Source of the DNA: an uncultured bacterium
GTDB taxonomy: Bacteria; CAIWAD01
DNA: 62,854 nucleotides
Direction: 5' to 3'
Assembly: GCA_903910645.1 (NCBI GenBank)
Contig: CAIWAD010000164.1
Span: 1-62,854 of the forward strand
Translations under genes and position numbers: made by a program
Notes under the pieces: generated by a model
Seen by the model: only the letters and a program-made list of their open reading frames with translations
What the model was told of the DNA's origin: nothing
Databases searched by the model: none
Shown here: one piece after another, positions 1-7,720 of the stretch
Layout of the letters: each line of letters opens with the position of its first letter
Position numbering within the stretch: the stretch's first letter is position 1

Positions 1-48
1 CGAGGTGGCGAAGGTGGCCTGCCGGTCCACATGGACAAAGCGCGCCAT
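1..48 (-). CDS. nuoI: NADH-quinone oxidoreductase subunit I, N-terminal fragment
   Basis: Only the first 16 codons are inside the window (reading MARFVHVDRQATFATS), and the rest lies beyond the left edge. The ATG is preceded by an AGAAGGGAGAT ribosome binding site and sits 12 bases after the nuoH stop. Position directly after nuoH is the normal place for nuoI, the 8Fe ferredoxin-like subunit of complex I. The iron-sulfur motifs cannot be seen here, so the call rests on synteny. Confidence 0.6.
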   Translation of the reverse strand, partial: MARFVHVDRQATFATS

Positions 49-60
49 GGGATCTCCCTT

Positions 61-1140
61 CTAACTCAGCATGACAAAGGCGGTGACGACAACATTCAAC
101 AGGGCCAGGGGCAGCATTTCCCGCCAGCCCAGACGCAGCAGGTGGTCGAAACGGAAGCGTGGCAGGGTCCAGCGGATAAGCAGCTGGAGCCAGCAGAAGA
201 AGACCACCTTCAACAGAAAACTGGCAATGCGCAGCACGGTGACCACAAGGGGAGCCATCTCCACGGTGGCGCCATTGCCGAACACAAAGCCCGAATCCGC
301 CAGCCAGGGTACTTGCCAGCCCCCGAAGAAGAGGGTGGCGAGCAAGGCCGAGAGCACGACGATTTCAATGAATTCACCCAACAGGAACAGGGCGAACTTG
401 GCGCCGGAGTACTCCAGGTTGTAGCCGATGATCTCGCTTTCGCCCTCGGGGATGTCGAAAGGCACGCGCTTGGTTTCGGCAATGGCCGCCGGCAGGAAGA
501 GCAGGAAGGCCAGGGGCTGGGTGAACACGCCCCACTTGGGAATCCAGCCGAACCAATGCTCGCCCTGGCCTGCCACAATGTCCGGCAGGCGCACGCTGCC
601 ATGCACCAGCACCACGCCCACCAGCGCCAGTCCCAGCACCACTTCGTAGCTGATCATCTGACTGATGCCGCGCATGGCGCCCAGCTGGGCGTATTTGTTG
701 TTGGAACTCCAGCCCGCCAGCACCACGCTGTACACGCCCATGGATCCGAAAGCCAGGATGTAGAGAAAGCCCACATTCAAGTCCGCCACCTGCAGGGCGA
801 TTTCCTGCCCTGCGATGTGGATGGGTGGCCCGAAGGGAATGACCGCGAAGGTCACCATGGCGGCGAACAGGCCCACGAAGGGGGCAATGTTGAACAGGAA
901 GCGGTTGGCGAAGGGCGGCACCCAGTCTTCCTTGCTGAAGGACTTGATGCCGTCGGCGATGATGTTGAACAGGCCCCAGACGCGCAGGCCCAGGATGTCC
1001 GCCCGGTTGGCGCCCAGGCGATCCTGCATCACCGCGCTCTGCTTGCGCTCCACCCAGGTGAGCAGGGTGGCCAGCGGCAGGATGATCACCAGCAGGATGG
1101 CCACCACTTTGGCCAGGGAAATCAGGATCAGCGTGAGCAT
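61..1140 (-). CDS. nuoH: NADH-quinone oxidoreductase subunit H
   Basis: The 359-residue product is a very hydrophobic inner membrane protein with about eight or nine membrane segments. It is the complex I subunit that forms the quinone entry channel at the junction of the peripheral and membrane arms. Family signatures are visible: the WVERK motif near residue 30, the QDRLGANRADILG segment, the RVPFDIPEGESEIIGYNLEYSG loop region and the C-terminal RWTLPRFRFD motif. The ATG at 1140 is chosen because homology begins there and a GGGAG site precedes it; an upstream in-frame ATG at 1218 adds unrelated residues. About 170 bases without a gene separate it from nuoG. Confidence 0.96.
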   Translation of the reverse strand: MLTLILISLAKVVAILLVIILPLATLLTWVERKQSAVMQDRLGANRADILGLRVWGLFNIIADGIKSFSKEDWVPPFANRFLFNIAPFVGLFAAMVTFAVIPFGPPIHIAGQEIALQVADLNVGFLYILAFGSMGVYSVVLAGWSSNNKYAQLGAMRGISQMISYEVVLGLALVGVVLVHGSVRLPDIVAGQGEHWFGWIPKWGVFTQPLAFLLFLPAAIAETKRVPFDIPEGESEIIGYNLEYSGAKFALFLLGEFIEIVVLSALLATLFFGGWQVPWLADSGFVFGNGATVEMAPLVVTVLRIASFLLKVVFFCWLQLLIRWTLPRFRFDHLLRLGWREMLPLALLNVVVTAFVMLS

Positions 1141-1314
1141 GAAACTCCCGGTTTTGAAGGGCCTACTGGACCGCTTCCCGTGACCTGTCGGATGGTCTGC
1201 CCATTGGCTTCGGCACAAGAACCGGCCCGGGAGCTTTCCGATTGGTGTTCACGGCCTTCGCCCCTCCATCGTGTTCACACAAACACAGTTTCCAACACAT
1301 CGCGGCGACGGGGC

Positions 1315-2940
1315 CTAACGCGGGGCCGCCTCCTTGGACACGCGATGCTCCGGCGCGCGCGGCGTCTCCAGGCCCGCCATGTTGGGAAGCTCGGATTCCA
1401 GCCGGCGGCGCAGGGCCTCCATGGTGGTCTGGGCCGCTTTCCGCCCCATGCGCTGACCGAGCTCCACCAGCAGCTCCACTTCGCCCATGGCCTCGCCCAG
1501 GGGTGGGAAGGCGGCGTGGAAACGCTGGGCCTTGCCCTGGACATTCACAAAGGTGCCGCTCTGCTCGGCATACATGGCCACAGGCACCTGCAGGTTGGCC
1601 AGTCCATGCCAGTCCTGCTGATGGGTGCCCAGCACAATGAGCAGTTTCAGCTTGCCTAACAGCTCCCGCGCCTCCGCGCCCAGCAGGGCGGGCAGATCCC
1701 AACGGAAGCACACCAGCCCCTTCACATGGCCCTGGCGGATCTCGTCCAACAGGCCGCCATCGGCAAAAGCGCCGCGCTTCAGCTTCAGCTGCTCACAGCC
1801 CTTGCGATTGGGATGGGGATCGTCCGTGTGCAGGAAGCCGTCATCCAACGCAGCCGGCGCCTGGGAAAGGGCGAAGTCCGCACGGGGAAACTTCAACTGA
1901 TCCAGGAAGAGGCTGCGCGCCGCCAGCAGGGCCTCGCTGCTCATGTCCGGGCTGAAGAGCACGGCCAGCTGCTCAGGGTGGCGGCGAGCCATGTCGTCCA
2001 ACAGGCGGGCGGCCTCGGACAGGGCGTCTTCGACATCCGTGGCGGACACCACGCCCTGGCGCAGCACAAGCGGACGCTCCAGGCGGCCCTGGTCGATGGC
2101 TTCAAAACCATAGCGGCCCTCGTCGCACAGCCACCACTGGTTCACCTGCTCATTGAAGCGCGGCTTCAGGCGAATGGCGCGACGCCCGCTGCTCTCGTTC
2201 TTGTAATCCCGCTTCAGGTCGAAATGAATCTCCGTGTTGCAGCCGCGGCTGCAGCCCGGGCAAATGCTGTCCGCCTTCTGCAGGAACCACACCCGACGCT
2301 GGAAGCGAAAAGTGCGGTCTGTCAGTGCGCCCACGGGGCACAGGTCCACCACATTGCCCGAGTAGGCGTTGTCCAGACGCTTGCCTTCGGCCAGATGCAG
2401 CGTGCTGTGGCTGCCCCGCTCCTCCACGCCCAACTCATGGGTGCCGGTGACTTCCTGGGTGAAACGCACGCAGCGCGTGCACAGCACGCAGCGCTCCGAG
2501 TCCAGCATCACATGGGGACCAATCTCCTGGCGCTTGGGTTTGTGCACGGGCTCCGTCTCCCGACGGCTGCCCGTGTCCACGGCGCCCCAGTCCATGTAGT
2601 AGTCCTGCAGCTTGCATTCGCCGGCGCAATCGCAGTAAGGGCAGTCGATGGGGTGGTTCAGCAGCAGGAACTCCATCACGCCCTGGCGCGTGTCCTGCAC
2701 CTCCGGGCTGGCCGTGCGCACGGTCATGCCGTCCACAGCGGGTTCCACACAGCTGGCAGCCACGCGACTGCGGCCGCCCATTTCAATTTCCACCATGCAC
2801 ATGCGGCAGTTGCCCGCGACGGACAGCCCGGGGTGGTAGCAGAAATGCGGCACCACCACGCCTGCGGCCTTGCAGGCCTCAATGAGGCGCGTGCCCGCCG
2901 GCACCTCCACCTGGCGTCCGTCCACCGTCAGTTTGGGCAT
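1315..2940 (-). CDS. nuoG: NADH-quinone oxidoreductase subunit G (short form)
   Basis: The 541-residue iron-sulfur subunit of the complex I peripheral arm carries electrons from the NADH module toward NuoB. Ligands for the 2Fe-2S centre N1b are C34, C45, C48 and C64. H96, C100, C103 and C109 bind N5, and C151, C154, C157 and C201 bind N4. C227, C230, C234 and C272 form the N7 site that only some bacteria keep. A molybdopterin-oxidoreductase-like domain follows but is short, since family members often reach 700-900 residues. The end retains the QSGTFVNVQGKAQRF motif. It follows nuoD by 60 bases with no nuoE or nuoF between. A GGAAGGAGTGAGGG site precedes the ATG. Confidence 0.94.
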   Translation of the reverse strand: MPKLTVDGRQVEVPAGTRLIEACKAAGVVVPHFCYHPGLSVAGNCRMCMVEIEMGGRSRVAASCVEPAVDGMTVRTASPEVQDTRQGVMEFLLLNHPIDCPYCDCAGECKLQDYYMDWGAVDTGSRRETEPVHKPKRQEIGPHVMLDSERCVLCTRCVRFTQEVTGTHELGVEERGSHSTLHLAEGKRLDNAYSGNVVDLCPVGALTDRTFRFQRRVWFLQKADSICPGCSRGCNTEIHFDLKRDYKNESSGRRAIRLKPRFNEQVNQWWLCDEGRYGFEAIDQGRLERPLVLRQGVVSATDVEDALSEAARLLDDMARRHPEQLAVLFSPDMSSEALLAARSLFLDQLKFPRADFALSQAPAALDDGFLHTDDPHPNRKGCEQLKLKRGAFADGGLLDEIRQGHVKGLVCFRWDLPALLGAEARELLGKLKLLIVLGTHQQDWHGLANLQVPVAMYAEQSGTFVNVQGKAQRFHAAFPPLGEAMGEVELLVELGQRMGRKAAQTTMEALRRRLESELPNMAGLETPRAPEHRVSKEAAPR

Positions 2941-3000
2941 TCCCTCACTCCTTCCCTGAAGCCGGCCATCGCAGTTCCTGCGACGCCCGCCCAGCGCGGC

Positions 3001-4215
3001 CTAACGATCCAGTTCACCGCCGATCATGTTGATGGAGCCGAAGATGGGCACCACATCGGCAATGGTCCTGCCAATGATCATCTCCTTCAGCGCCTGGGTG
3101 ATGCCGAAGCAAGGCGGGCGGCAGCGCACCTTCCAGGGCTGTTCCGCACCGGTGGACACCAGGTAGAAGCCCAGCTCGCCATTTCCACCTTCCACGGCAT
3201 GGTACACGGCACCCGGCGGTGGCGCCAGCATGTGCCCCCACATGTGCTGCTTGAAGTGCTGCATGAGGGATTCAATGCGCGTGTACACCAGCTCTTTCTC
3301 CGGCAGGGTCACGCGGGCGTCGGGCACGCTCACCGGACCGCTGCGCGGCATGCGCGCCAGGCACTGTTCCACCATGCGCAGGCTCTGTTCCATTTCCCGC
3401 AGGCGGACCAGGTAGCGGTCGTAACAGTCGCCGTTGGAACACACCGGCACATCAAAATCCAGCTGGGAATAGAACATGTAGGGGTGCTGCACGCGTACAT
3501 CGTATTCAATGCCCGCCGCCCTGGCCACGGGTCCGGTGAAACCGTAGCTAAGACAGGTGGCACGATCCAGGGCGCCCACTCCCCGCGTCCGGTCAATGAA
3601 GATCCGGTTGTCGGTCATGAGCTTGTCGATTTCCGTGTTGATGTCCCGCAGGTCCGGCATGAGGGAGAGGATTTCCTCCGCCATGCCCTCGTAGGGCTCG
3701 AGCGCCAGGCCGCCCACCCGCGTGTAGCTGGTGGTGACGCGGGCGCCAACGATTTTCTCCAGCACCTCCCAGATCAGGTCGCGGCCCTTGATGAGATACA
3801 GGAAGGCCGTGAAGGCGCCCAATTCCATGCAGCTGGCCGCCAGGCAGGTCTGATGGTCGCACACGCGCATCAGCTCGCTGGTGAGCATGCGCATCCACTG
3901 GCCGCGCGCGGGAAGCTCCAGATCCAGCAGCTTCTCCACCGCCATGTGGTAGCCCACATTGTTGATGATGGGCGAGACATAGTTCAGGCGATCCACATAG
4001 ACCACGCACTGGTTCCAGGGGTGGTTCTCGCACATCTTCTCGAAGCCGCGATGGAGGTAGCCAATCTCCAGGTCGCAGTCCGTGATCTCCTCGCCCTGCA
4101 CCTGCACTTTCAGGCGCACGATGCCGTGGGTGGTGGGGTGGCTGGGCCCCATGTTCAAGGTCATCTCGGTGGGACGGGGTCCCGGGGCGGCGGGCACGCC
4201 AGGGTGCTCAGACAT
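3001..4215 (-). CDS. nuoD: NADH-quinone oxidoreductase subunit D
   Basis: The 404-residue 49-kDa-type subunit forms the quinone-reduction site together with NuoB. It shows the family hallmarks MGPSHPTTHGIVRL near the N terminus, GYLHRGFEKMCE, the C-terminal DVVPIFGSINMIGGELDR and a conserved Arg-rich ARVTTSYTRVGG stretch. The protein is separate from NuoC rather than fused. The ATG at 4215 is preferred because AGAGGA lies at good spacing; an in-frame ATG at 4233 has no ribosome site. It overlaps the end of nuoC by 8 bases, implying coupled translation. Confidence 0.97.
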   Translation of the reverse strand: MSEHPGVPAAPGPRPTEMTLNMGPSHPTTHGIVRLKVQVQGEEITDCDLEIGYLHRGFEKMCENHPWNQCVVYVDRLNYVSPIINNVGYHMAVEKLLDLELPARGQWMRMLTSELMRVCDHQTCLAASCMELGAFTAFLYLIKGRDLIWEVLEKIVGARVTTSYTRVGGLALEPYEGMAEEILSLMPDLRDINTEIDKLMTDNRIFIDRTRGVGALDRATCLSYGFTGPVARAAGIEYDVRVQHPYMFYSQLDFDVPVCSNGDCYDRYLVRLREMEQSLRMVEQCLARMPRSGPVSVPDARVTLPEKELVYTRIESLMQHFKQHMWGHMLAPPPGAVYHAVEGGNGELGFYLVSTGAEQPWKVRCRPPCFGITQALKEMIIGRTIADVVPIFGSINMIGGELDR

Positions 4216-4759
4216 GGGACGCGTCCTCTTCATGACGGGAGCCGGGCCCGATGAGGGGCTGGCGGGCCTTCATCTTGTAATCCTTGCGCAGGGGATGTCC
4301 CACGAATGCGTCGTAGAGCAGGAGTCGGCGGGGATCCGGGTGACCGGCGAAGCGGATGCCGTAAAGATCCCAGGCCTCGCGTTCGTACCAGTCGGCGGCC
4401 TTCCACAGGCCGCACAGAGTGGGCAGTTCCGGCTGGTCACCGCTGAGGGGCACGCACACACGCAGACGGCGGTTGGCGGCCAGGCCGTAGAAATGGTAGA
4501 CCACCTCGAAGCGCTCCTCGCGCTGTCCCAGATGATCCACGCCGCACAAGTCCAGCAGCATTTCGAAACCGTGTTCGTCCCGCAGGCAGCGGGCCAGGGC
4601 GGGCAGAATTTCCCGGCGAATGGTGATCTCCTGCTCTCCGAAGGCTTCGCTTTGGGCGCGCAGGCCCTCGCCGAAGCGTTCGCGCAGAGCCTGCACCAGC
4701 TCCGGCCCGGCCCAGGATCCCGTGTCGCGGAAACCTGTGTTCTCGCTGGAGGCGCTCAT
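4208..4759 (-). CDS. nuoC: NADH-quinone oxidoreductase subunit C
   Basis: The 183-residue 30-kDa-type subunit belongs to the hydrogenase-like connecting module of complex I. It carries the family signature WYEREAWDLYGIRFAGHPD followed by RRLLLYDAFVGHPLRKDY near residues 120-160, which is diagnostic for NuoC. The start is the ATG giving MSASSENTGF, two bases after the nuoB stop; longer open frame upstream is antisense noise. No fusion to NuoD is present. Confidence 0.96.
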   Translation of the reverse strand: MSASSENTGFRDTGSWAGPELVQALRERFGEGLRAQSEAFGEQEITIRREILPALARCLRDEHGFEMLLDLCGVDHLGQREERFEVVYHFYGLAANRRLRVCVPLSGDQPELPTLCGLWKAADWYEREAWDLYGIRFAGHPDPRRLLLYDAFVGHPLRKDYKMKARQPLIGPGSRHEEDASHV

Positions 4760-4761
4760 CT

Positions 4762-5250
4762 TCAGACCTCGTGCTTCTGATGCTGGATTTTGGCCTGCAG
4801 CTTGATGAGGCCGTCCATGACAATTTCCGGGTGGGGCGGGCAGCCGGGGATGTAGATGTCCACGGGAATGATCTGGTCTATGCCCTGCAGCACGGCGTAG
4901 TTGTTGTAAGGTCCGCCACTGATGGTGCAGGCCCCGAAGGCCACCACCCACTTGGGCTCACACATCTGGTCGTAGACCTGCTTCAGCACCGGCGCCATCT
5001 TGTGGGTAATGGTGCCCACCACCAGCAGGACATCGCTCTGGCGTGGGCTGAAGCGCGGCAGGCCGGCGCCGAAACGGTCCATGTCGTAGCGGCTGCAGGC
5101 GGCGCTCATGTATTCCATGCCACAACAGGCGGTGACAAAGGGATAGTTGAAAATGGAGTACTTGCGCCCCCAGCCCAGCACTTTGTCCAGCTTGGTGGTG
5201 ACAAAGGGCTCGGCCAGGCCCATTTCATGCTGCAGGGGGCTCATTTCCAC
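4762..5250 (-). CDS. nuoB: NADH-quinone oxidoreductase subunit B
   Basis: The 162-residue subunit holds the terminal 4Fe-4S cluster N2 that reduces quinone. The ligands are visible as the tandem pair C42-C43 in TACCGMEYM, C108 in GACTISGGPY and C137 in IPGCPPHPE. Two starts are possible. A GTG at 5250 lies 7 bases after AAGGAG and overlaps nuoA by 10 bases. An ATG at 5244 overlaps the nuoA stop as ATGA but is 13 bases from the same site. The GTG is chosen on spacing; either gives the same functional protein. Confidence 0.96.
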   Translation of the reverse strand: MEMSPLQHEMGLAEPFVTTKLDKVLGWGRKYSIFNYPFVTACCGMEYMSAACSRYDMDRFGAGLPRFSPRQSDVLLVVGTITHKMAPVLKQVYDQMCEPKWVVAFGACTISGGPYNNYAVLQGIDQIIPVDIYIPGCPPHPEIVMDGLIKLQAKIQHQKHEV

Positions 5251-5606
5251 GCCACAACTCCTTTCCGCAGCACGTAGAAGAGACCAATTCCCAGGGCACC
5301 CAGGAAAACCAGCACCTCCACCAGGCCAAAGAGACCCAGCTTGCTGTAGCTGACCGCCCAGGGATAGAGGAAAATGGTTTCGATGTCAAAGACCACGAAG
5401 AGGATGGCCACCACATAGAAGCGCAGACGCAGGCCACCCTCACGCGGGCTGCCCACGGGATCCATGCCGCATTCGAAGGGCTGCAGCTTGGCCTTGTTGA
5501 ACTTCTTGGGACCCAAGTAGGTGGCCGCCAAGTACATAACACCCACCAAGGCCAGGGCCAGGCCGAAGAGCACGGCCAAGGCCACCCCATTGGAATTCAG
5601 TTCCAT
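5241..5606 (-). CDS. nuoA: NADH-quinone oxidoreductase subunit A
   Basis: The 121-residue membrane subunit has three predicted membrane helices. It carries the family motifs KLQPFECGMDP in the first loop, RFYVVAILFVVFDIET in helix 2 and FLYPWAV after it. It is the first gene of the nuo operon and overlaps nuoB. The ATG at 5606 has AGGCGG upstream; an in-frame ATG farther out at 5684 adds a non-conserved extension. No strong promoter could be recognised ahead of it. Confidence 0.95.
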   Translation of the reverse strand: MELNSNGVALAVLFGLALALVGVMYLAATYLGPKKFNKAKLQPFECGMDPVGSPREGGLRLRFYVVAILFVVFDIETIFLYPWAVSYSKLGLFGLVEVLVFLGALGIGLFYVLRKGVVAWK

Positions 5607-5976
5607 GGAACCGCCTGTTTGAAAATCCCCAATCCACGGCTTGCCCAGCTTTGCCGCCGGGCAATTGTTAAGCGATTGACGCAAGGCGCAGGAATATAGG
5701 GATTCACTCGTGAAGGCGCTTCCCGCAGTCCCCAGTCCTTGTCCTTCTCCCTCGATTTCGCTTCCAATCGAGCTTCCGTTCGTACTCGAGTCTCGTTCTC
5801 GAGCTCGAGCCTCGAATTCCCTTCCCTACCCCAAAAAAGAAAACCCTCCAGCCGCTGCGCTGGAGGGTGGGTTGTTCAGTTTTTTGCCGAAAACTGGAAG
5901 ACGGTGCCGAGAAGCGATGCCTTCAGGGCGCAGGACTCGAGGTCATGATTGGCCTAGAGCCTCACCTGGCCCCGGC
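5607..5976. other. Intergenic region ahead of nuoA
   Basis: No gene is supported in these 370 bases. They hold the transcription terminator of the upstream TonB cluster (5831-5867). Between about 5735 and 5830 lies a tract that is purine-rich on the minus strand, with repeated CGAG/TCGAG units. Nearer nuoA there is an AT-rich patch with a TATATT hexamer (5693-5698, read on minus) that could be a -10 element, but no -35 at standard spacing was found. The nuo promoter presumably lies here. Confidence 0.5.
5831..5867 (-). terminator. Rho-independent terminator of the TonB cluster
   Basis: On the minus strand a 9-bp perfect stem (arms 5859-5867 and 5844-5852, CCCTCCAGC/GCTGGAGGG) with a 6-base loop is followed by TTTTCTTTTTT. 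This is a strong intrinsic terminator about 110 bases after the anchorless TonB-domain gene. It separates that cluster from the nuo operon. On the plus strand the downstream T-run is interrupted and weaker. Confidence 0.85.
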
Positions 5977-6453
5977 TTATTCCTTGGGCTCCAGATTGAA
6001 GTTCACGGGAATTTGCACCCACGCACCCACCGGGTGCCCCTCCGTGCTGGCAGGCGTGAACTTCCAGGTGTAAATCACTTTCTCCACTTCCTGCTGAAAG
6101 CCGAAATTGTCCGGCTGGGCACTGATGATGTTATGGCGCTTCACCAGACCGTCCTTGTCCACAAAAATCTGCACCACAACCCTTCCCGTTATACCAATGG
6201 CCCTGGCGGAATCCGGGTAGGCTGGCTGCTGATAGAAGTCCGGCAGTGGCGCCGGCGCCACATCGAAGGGGATGAAGTCCTTGGGATCGGGAATGGTCGC
6301 GGAGCTGGTGCTGCCCGTCCCGACCGGAATCATGCCCGGCGCGGTGGCCGTGCCCTTGCAGGCATGCGGAGCTTCAACGGCATCGGCGGCAAAGACCACG
6401 CCCGCCACGCCAAGCATCAGGACTAAACCCAGAGTGTTCATCTTGCTGTTCAT
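5977..6453 (-). CDS. Secreted TonB C-terminal-domain protein (anchorless TonB paralogue)
   Basis: The 158-residue product starts with a Sec-type signal peptide (MNSKMNTLGLVLMLGVAG, cleavage probably after VFAADA) and ends in a TonB C-terminal domain. That domain shows QPAYPDSARAIGITGRVVVQ and a QQEVEKVIYTWKFTPA segment. The last 90 residues closely match those of the TonB encoded at 7721-8488, including at the DNA level, so the two are local duplicates. Unlike TonB, this protein has no uncleaved N-terminal membrane anchor and would be free in the periplasm. The ATG at 6453 has AAGGGGG upstream. It is the last gene before the terminator. Its role is unknown; a competitor or adaptor for TonB is possible. 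Confidence 0.85.
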   Translation of the reverse strand: MNSKMNTLGLVLMLGVAGVVFAADAVEAPHACKGTATAPGMIPVGTGSTSSATIPDPKDFIPFDVAPAPLPDFYQQPAYPDSARAIGITGRVVVQIFVDKDGLVKRHNIISAQPDNFGFQQEVEKVIYTWKFTPASTEGHPVGAWVQIPVNFNLEPKE

Positions 6454-6481
6454 GGTCGTTCCCCCTTGCTGATTCCCATGT

Positions 6482-6501
6482 TCCCACGCGCATGCGTGGG
6501 A
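6482..6501. repeat. Inverted repeat in the leader of the anchorless TonB gene
   Basis: TCCCACGC and GCGTGGGA form a perfect 8-bp inverted repeat around GCAT, about 30 bases upstream of the ATG at 6453. No T-run follows on the minus strand, so it is not a canonical terminator. It could be an operator or a leader hairpin. T-rich stretches lie just upstream, between 6528 and 6545. Confidence 0.45.
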
Positions 6502-6588
6502 GGGAGAGTGCAAGAATCGGGCCTGCAAAAAAAGGAAAAAGCGACCTTGGGAAAGGGAGGGCATGTCTGGAAAAGGCGTGCGGCAGCC

Positions 6589-7470
6589 TCAGTTCGTGCC
6601 CTTTGTGAGGCGCACAATACGCACGGGCACCGCCGCCGGACGGTAGCCCTGGTTCATGTATTCGCGCTGCCCCGTGTTGCTCATTAGGAAGGTGAGGAAA
6701 CCCGCCGCCAGATCCTGCTTGCTGCGCGTGGTGGCGTAGGTCAAGTCCAGGCGGAAGGGATAACCGCCGCCTTCCATCATGGTGGCCGCATCGGGATAAA
6801 CGGGGGAGGCGACGGGTCCGAAAGCCAGGGCTTTCCAGGGCAGGCCCTCCACCGGCCAGGGCCACAGGACCAGGGCCCCGGCATCGCCCCGGGCAGCGGT
6901 GATCAGGGAGTCCCGGCTGCCATAAGCGGAGGCCGACACCTGGGGCAGTCCCTTGTAGTAGGCCAAAAGACTGTGCATGGCGCCGCCGGCCAGACTGGGG
7001 ATGTACAAGTGCACGGGATCCATGGATCCGCCCAGCTCCGCCCAGGAACCCACCTTGCCCTCCAGCACGCGTCGGAGGGCAAGACTGTCCAGCGAGGTCA
7101 GGCTTTGCTGGGGAGGCACCAGCAGGTACACGGGCTGAGCGGCCAGATTGTAGGTGAAGAGCTTGCGGCCGGCCTTTTGAAAGGCGGCGCTGTCCAGGGC
7201 GTCCAGCCGGCGATCCAGCAAGGCCTGCTCGATCTTGCCCTGGAGCAGGGAATCCAGCAGGCTTCCGCTCTGCCCCGGCAGAATGTCCACAAAGGCGGCT
7301 GGATAGCCCGCCTGAAAAGTGGCGGACATGTGCCAGGAGATCTTGTAGGCGGATTCCGCCGCGCCAATGCGCACATGGCCGGCGGTCATGCTTTCCTCCG
7401 GGGGCGGAGAGCCGCAACCCGCCAGCAGGATGGCGACAAGGAGCGCCAGCGCATGGCGTGCAGGCTTCAC
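6589..7470 (-). CDS. PstS-like periplasmic-binding lipoprotein
   Basis: The 293-residue protein begins MKPARHALALLVAILLAGCGS (GTG start read as Met), a signal peptide with an LAGC lipobox. The body resembles the PstS/phosphate-binding superfamily with a PBP-like fold (SAYKISWHMSATFQ, LYIPSLAGGAMHSLL, YPFRLDLTYATTRSKQ). No PstCAB transporter is nearby. Comparable PstS-like proteins are known beside exbB-exbD-tonB in Bacteroidota-type clusters, so a role in envelope energisation rather than phosphate import is likely. The GTG overlaps the upstream stop as GTGA. Substrate unknown. Confidence 0.75.
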   Translation of the reverse strand: MKPARHALALLVAILLAGCGSPPPEESMTAGHVRIGAAESAYKISWHMSATFQAGYPAAFVDILPGQSGSLLDSLLQGKIEQALLDRRLDALDSAAFQKAGRKLFTYNLAAQPVYLLVPPQQSLTSLDSLALRRVLEGKVGSWAELGGSMDPVHLYIPSLAGGAMHSLLAYYKGLPQVSASAYGSRDSLITAARGDAGALVLWPWPVEGLPWKALAFGPVASPVYPDAATMMEGGGYPFRLDLTYATTRSKQDLAAGFLTFLMSNTGQREYMNQGYRPAAVPVRIVRLTKGTN

Positions 7471-7697
7471 TGCTCGTCCCAGGGTTGATGGCGACGACCA
7501 CCATAACGGCGTCGATCCTCCTGGCGCGGTGTGCGCGACGCCACAAAGCGCTGCACGCCGAAGAGCAGGATCACCAGACCCATGGTCATGCGCAGGCCGG
7601 GATTCACCGCCAGGCCCGTTTTCACCATGCCGCTTAAAAAGGCAATGCCGGCAGCCCAGAAGGCCACCGGCATCAGCCATTGATTGATCCACTTCAT
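7467..7697 (-). CDS. Small two-helix inner membrane protein
   Basis: The 76-residue product (MKWINQWLMPVAFWAAGIAF...) has two hydrophobic segments at about residues 8-25 and 35-52. A positively charged tail rich in Arg and Gln follows (RQEDRRRYGGRR). I recognise no family. It sits between tonB and the PstS-like gene and overlaps the latter as GTGA, so it is very likely co-expressed. A role as an accessory of the TonB complex is inference only. The ribosome site is weak (GGGGCC). Confidence 0.7.
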   Translation of the reverse strand: MKWINQWLMPVAFWAAGIAFLSGMVKTGLAVNPGLRMTMGLVILLFGVQRFVASRTPRQEDRRRYGGRRHQPWDEQ

Positions 7698-7720
7698 AAG
7701 GCCCCGGGCCGAAACCCAGC

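Noticed and set aside
1141-1314. Possible missing or frameshifted gene between nuoG and nuoH
   Set aside because: The 174 bases contain only the continuation of an alternate-frame shadow of nuoG; nothing resembling a Nuo subunit or the missing NuoG C terminus could be read.
1726-4254. Long open frame on the plus strand across the nuoG-nuoD region
   Set aside because: It is antisense to two clear complex I genes and reads as His/Ala/Gly-rich low-complexity sequence, the usual shadow of GC-rich codon usage.
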